Of a stretch of 7,929 nt of DNA, positions 5,583 to 7,929 are shown in pieces. The DNA lies in the NCBI GenBank assembly GCA_030039615.1, contig JASHVF010000344.1, positions 1-7,929 on the forward strand, read 5' to 3'. The position numbers were made by a program, and so were the translations under genes. How positions within the stretch are numbered: the first letter of the stretch is position 1; the number at the start of each line of letters is the position of its first letter. The DNA is from Gammaproteobacteria bacterium. GTDB taxonomy: Bacteria > Pseudomonadota > Gammaproteobacteria > Steroidobacterales > Steroidobacteraceae. The notes beneath the pieces were generated by a model. It was not told the origin of the DNA. It searched no databases and saw only the letters and a program-made list of their open reading frames with translations.

Positions 5583-6071
5583 CTAGCGGTTTCCCGCGCC
5601 CTGCAACACCAGCAGCGTCGAGGTCCCGTGCGCCAGCACCTGGCCGTCGGCGGCTGCGACGTAAGCCTCGGCGGAGATGACCTGGCGGCCCTTCGAGACC
5701 ACGCGGGCTTGCGCCCGCACCCGCCCGGTATCGGCGCGGATGGCGCGCGAGAAATTCACCTTGGTCTCCACCGTGGTGTAGCCCACTCCGGGCGCGAGCA
5801 GCGTGTGTGCGGCGCAGCCCGCCGCACTGTCGATCAGCGTCATCGTCCAGCCTCCGTGCACGATGCCCATCGGGTTCAGCAGGTGCGCGCCGGGCTCGCC
5901 CTCGAACACCGCGGTCCCCTCGCCCACCTCGGCGAGCCAGAAAGTCAGCTGCTGCGTGATGGGGGGCGCCGGGAAGCGTCCCTCGATCATGCCCTGCAGC
6001 AGCTCGCGGCCGCTCAGCGTGGCGGCTTGCGCCGGCGGAACGATCCCATAACGGAACTCCCTGGCGGTCAC
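5583..6071 (-). CDS. PaaI-type hotdog-fold acyl-CoA thioesterase
   Basis: This protein of about 162 residues has a single hotdog domain. Members hydrolyse acyl- or aryl-CoA thioesters to free CoA. The family centre is clear: N-P-M-G-I-V-H-G-G-W with Asn66 and His72, then L-I-D-S-A-A-G with Asp81 as the usual catalytic acidic residue, followed by T-T-V-E-T-K-V-N-F-S-R-A-I and a strand K-G-R-Q-V-I-S-A-E-A. The N-terminal helix G-R-E-L-L-Q-G-M-I-E-G-R-F-P-A-P-P-I fits the uncharacterised YdiI/PaaI-like subgroup. The GTG at 6071 lies 10 bases after the stop of the upstream gene and gives a normal length; the longer open frame runs into that gene and is not credible. Substrate cannot be told from sequence. 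Confidence 0.85.
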   Translation of the reverse strand: MTAREFRYGIVPPAQAATLSGRELLQGMIEGRFPAPPITQQLTFWLAEVGEGTAVFEGEPGAHLLNPMGIVHGGWTMTLIDSAAGCAAHTLLAPGVGYTTVETKVNFSRAIRADTGRVRAQARVVSKGRQVISAEAYVAAADGQVLAHGTSTLLVLQGAGNR

Positions 6072-6081
6072 GTTCGCCGGC

Positions 6082-7035
6082 TCACAGCGTGGCGCCCTCG
6101 GTCCAGCCCGCGGGGGGATTTGGATCGATGCCTCGCGCAACGAGCGCCGCGACGAGCGCTTCCTGCTCGGTCCGGCAGGTGGCAAGCAGCTCGAGATAGC
6201 GCTTCATCCCCGCGTCCGAGACGACCTCGGCACTCGAGCCTCGCTGCATGCTCAGAAGGTAGCTTCGGGAGCGGGCCTGCGCCGTCGCCAGACGGTACTC
6301 ATCGCTCGAGACCGCCCACGCGCGCCGCGCCAGGGACAAGCCGACCCCTTCAACGATCAGGGTATCGCTGTGGCGCAACGCTCCCGAGAGCTTGCGGCAG
6401 GTGCCGAGGTCTTCGGGGCGTGCCGCCGCTACGTCCCTGCAGGCGCGGCTCAGCTGGTGCAGCGCCGGGACCGCCTGCGCGGCGCCCAGGCCGATCGCCA
6501 GGATGGCAACTTCCTGATCCTTCATCGTCCCGGTCCGTCTGAGCGCGTCGGCAATATGGACGATGAACGGATTCCAGTAGATGTCGAAGCGCTCGGAGCC
6601 GGCGACGCCACCGAGAGCTGCCGCGAACTCCGGCGTACCGGCAGCGGCGCGCGACAGCGTCCCCATCCAGGCCGCCCCGTTACCGGGATCCGCCGCCCGC
6701 AGACGCGCCTCGAGCGGCGTCACGTCGCAGGATTGGTCCTCGATGCAGGTAGCGAGCGCAAGCCAGGCAAGATCGGGCCGAGCCGGCGCCGCAGCAGCGG
6801 CCCGGAGCACGAGCTGCAGTCGCTCGGCGGACTGTACCTTCGGAGTCAGCAGGGCGGCGGCCTCGAGCGAGTCGGCGTCCCCGGCGGCGAGCAGCGCTGC
6901 GCGCGTCTCGGTGCGAGACTCCCACGAGTCGGCGGCGGCGGCCTCCTGACTCGTCTGGCAGTCGGCCCCGGACACGATGAGCAGCGCCGCCGCTGCTGCG
7001 GCGAAGCTCGTCCCTGCGCGGTACGCTCGGGCCAT
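6082..7035 (-). CDS. Exported protein of unknown function, Cys-containing, helical
   Basis: This 317-residue protein was not recognised to a named family. A signal peptide is visible: a basic start (M-A-R-A-Y-R), an alanine/leucine core at 10-21, and S-G-A before residue 25 as a possible cleavage site. Cys26 follows, but Asp at the preceding position argues against a lipobox. The rest is mostly helical with repeat-like segments such as L-E-A-R-L-R-A-A-D-P-G-N-G-A-A-W at 108-123, recalling TPR folds. Cysteines at 97, 103, 199, 213 and 287 could form disulfides in the periplasm. The ATG at 7035 was chosen over upstream in-frame codons because TAGGAG lies 7 bases before it. The stop of chpC is part of that site. 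It may serve pilus or envelope biology, but this is context only. Confidence 0.75.
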   Translation of the reverse strand: MARAYRAGTSFAAAAAALLIVSGADCQTSQEAAAADSWESRTETRAALLAAGDADSLEAAALLTPKVQSAERLQLVLRAAAAAPARPDLAWLALATCIEDQSCDVTPLEARLRAADPGNGAAWMGTLSRAAAGTPEFAAALGGVAGSERFDIYWNPFIVHIADALRRTGTMKDQEVAILAIGLGAAQAVPALHQLSRACRDVAAARPEDLGTCRKLSGALRHSDTLIVEGVGLSLARRAWAVSSDEYRLATAQARSRSYLLSMQRGSSAEVVSDAGMKRYLELLATCRTEQEALVAALVARGIDPNPPAGWTEGATL

Positions 7036-7042
7036 CGGGGAA

Positions 7043-7048
7043 CTCCTA
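7043..7048 (-). promoter_or_regulatory. Ribosome binding site TAGGAG overlapping the chpC stop codon
   Basis: On the - strand TAG at 7048-7046 is the stop of the CheW-like gene, and the same bases begin TAGGAG, 7 bases before the ATG at 7035. This fixes the start of the exported protein and suggests that ribosomes finishing chpC help start the next gene. Confidence 0.75.
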
Positions 7049-7519
7049 CGCTCCGATGCTCGTCTCGTCGGCAATCATCTGCTCGAGGCGCTCGAGGTCG
7101 GGAACGAGCGGCGTCTCGTTCACCATGCGGATCTGGCAGATGATCGGCGCCCGCTCCGGGAACACCCGCGAGTTGTCCGGGCGCACCACGTCGGAGCTGA
7201 CGCGCACCAGCTGCGGGAAGCCCTGGGCAACGAGTGCGAAGTTGCCGCCTTCGACGCGCGTGCCGAGCGCGTGCAGGATCACGATGCGCGTGCGGCCGCT
7301 GGCCGGCGGGATCATCTGGCCGCAGGTGCCCTCGAAGGACACCAGCGGCACCGCCTTGCCATTCCACGGCACGGTGCCGATGTACCAGGGTGGCGCGCCG
7401 GTCATCTCGGACGGCGTCTGAAAACCGACCACTTCCGCGACGCAGGCGCGCGGAATGATGAGCCGCCCGTCGACCAGCGGGACCAGCAGGCTGAAGATCT
7501 CGTTGACGCGCTCGGCCAC
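7046..7519 (-). CDS. chpC: CheW-like chemosensory adaptor, probable ChpC
   Basis: This 157-residue single-domain CheW-like protein would link receptors to a CheA-type kinase at the cytoplasmic face of the inner membrane. The CheW core is visible: E-I-F-S-L-L-V-P-L and R-L-I-I-P-R-A-C-V-A-E-V-V near the N-terminus, P-P-W-Y-I-G-T-V-P-W-N-G-K-A-V-P-L-V-S-F-E at about 43-63, and R-I-V-I-L-H-A-L for the following strand. Its place directly after a ChpA-like kinase matches ChpC of the Pil-Chp system that controls type IV pilus twitching motility; PilI is the other CheW of that system. The GTG start at 7519 has AGGA 7 bases upstream, directly after the kinase stop. The residue range 30-42 and the E-G-T-C-G-Q loop look lineage-specific. 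Confidence 0.8.
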   Translation of the reverse strand: MAERVNEIFSLLVPLVDGRLIIPRACVAEVVGFQTPSEMTGAPPWYIGTVPWNGKAVPLVSFEGTCGQMIPPASGRTRIVILHALGTRVEGGNFALVAQGFPQLVRVSSDVVRPDNSRVFPERAPIICQIRMVNETPLVPDLERLEQMIADETSIGA

Positions 7520-7526
7520 GCTTCAG

Positions 7527-7530
7527 TCCT
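7527..7530 (-). promoter_or_regulatory. Ribosome binding site AGGA of chpC, abutting the chpA stop
   Basis: The kinase gene ends in TGA at 7533-7531 and AGGA follows without a gap, 7 bases before the GTG at 7519. This decides for the GTG start and argues for a coupled chpA-chpC transcript. Confidence 0.7.
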
Positions 7531-7929
7531 TCACCCGCCCGAGCCGGTATGGGGCACCGCGGCCCGCCGCCGCTCGACCAGCGGCGCGATCGCATCGAGC
7601 AGCTGCGCCTCCTGGTAGGGCTTGCCGAGGTAGTCATCGACCCCGAGCTCGATGGCGCGCGCGCGGTGCTTCTCGCCGACCCGCGAGGTCACCATGATGA
7701 TCGGCACGTCCTTGAGGCGCGGGTCGTTGCGCACGTGCGCCGCCACCTCGTAGCCGTCCATGCGCGGCATCTCGATGTCGAGCAGGATCACGTCGGGCAC
7801 GTTGTCCTGCAGCAGCGCCACCGCGTCCATGCCGTCGCGCGCGGTGATGACGCGCATGCCGTTGCGCTCGAGCAGCCGCTGCGTCACGCGGCGCACGGTG
7901 ATCGAGTCGTCCACCACCATGGCGAAGGT
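7531..7929 (-). CDS. chpA: ChpA-like hybrid chemotaxis kinase, C-terminal receiver domain (5' truncated)
   Basis: This is the last 132 residues of a protein running in from the right edge. It is a complete CheY-like receiver: the acidic pair D-D-S near the start, the phospho-acceptor Asp in V-I-L-L-D-I-E-M-P-R-M-D-G (codon 7779-7777), M-V-T-S with the switch Thr/Ser, and L-G-K-P-Y with the conserved Lys. The sequence T-V-R-R-V-T-x-R-L-L-E-R-N-G-M and the S-R-V-G-E-K-H-R-x-R-A segment are typical of the terminal receiver of ChpA/PilL kinases, not of free-standing CheY. The frame stays open through the ATG at 7920 to the window edge (T-F-A before it), and only 9 bases remain, so a stand-alone regulator starting at 7920 is possible but less likely. 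The following CheW-like gene supports a Pil-Chp operon. Confidence 0.82.
   Translation of the reverse strand, partial: TFAMVVDDSITVRRVTQRLLERNGMRVITARDGMDAVALLQDNVPDVILLDIEMPRMDGYEVAAHVRNDPRLKDVPIIMVTSRVGEKHRARAIELGVDDYLGKPYQEAQLLDAIAPLVERRRAAVPHTGSGG

Noticed and set aside
6072..6185. N-terminal extension of the thioesterase frame
   Set aside because: It overlaps the end of the exported-protein gene in another frame, is Arg/Pro-rich and does not match the family, whose normal length is met from the GTG at 6071.
4784..6542. Two long rightward open frames across brnA, DUF2007, membrane and thioesterase genes
   Set aside because: They run antisense to recognisable genes and are rich in Arg, Ser and Pro with no domain signal, as expected for frames opposite high-GC coding sequence.
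7531..7920. Stand-alone CheY-like regulator starting at ATG 7920
   Set aside because: The frame stays open to the window edge and the sequence resembles the last receiver of ChpA-type kinases; not fully excluded because only 9 bases remain upstream.

Overview
The window is uniformly GC-rich chromosomal DNA (roughly 70% G+C by eye) packed with ordinary, tightly spaced bacterial genes. BioA, RsmE and an AmpD of the E. coli type, plus the end of a Pil-Chp (type IV pilus) chemosensory cluster, point to a high-GC gammaproteobacterium. A Xanthomonadales/Nevskiales/Steroidobacter-like lineage is a reasonable guess, but this comes from gene content only and was not tested. I see no tRNA, rRNA, insertion sequence, phage gene or CRISPR array.

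Layout. (1) 1-216 (+): the tail of an ABC importer ATPase of the FecCD/BtuD (siderophore/cobalamin) type, running in from the left edge. (2) 206-970 (-): an inositol-monophosphatase-family phosphatase, probably HisN. (3) 990-1559 (+): a PduO-type cob(I)alamin adenosyltransferase. Genes 2 and 3 diverge across 19 bases and share one CCTTAGG element as ribosome binding site. (4) 1551-2156 (-): AmpD, which removes the peptide from anhydro-muropeptides during wall recycling. (5) 2189-3544 (+) BioA, 3535-4266 (+) RsmE and 4270-4701 (+) a small unknown membrane protein form a compact co-directional unit. (6) About 4698-4790: a convergent junction holding a perfect 10-bp hairpin and an apparent leftover C-terminus of a TPR-type protein. 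(7) A leftward run in which neighbouring genes lie 2-19 bases apart or overlap: 7929-7531 the last receiver domain of a ChpA-like hybrid kinase, 7519-7046 a CheW-like ChpC, 7035-6082 an exported protein of unknown function, 6071-5583 a PaaI-type thioesterase, 5563-5279 a small membrane protein, 5274-5008 a DUF2007 protein, and 5011-4799 a BrnA-type antitoxin without its toxin.

Functional themes. The left part couples likely corrinoid import to coenzyme B12 formation, with biotin synthesis, histidine synthesis, wall recycling and rRNA modification genes interleaved. The right part is the end of a surface-motility chemosensory operon followed by poorly characterised genes. Stop codons overlap or abut the next gene's ribosome binding site at several points there, so translation is probably coupled.

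I did not find a clearly new biological system. The points most worth a second look are the solitary BrnA joined to a DUF2007 gene by an ATGA overlap, the Cys-containing exported protein next to chpC, the shared palindromic ribosome binding site, and the decayed gene tail at the convergent junction.
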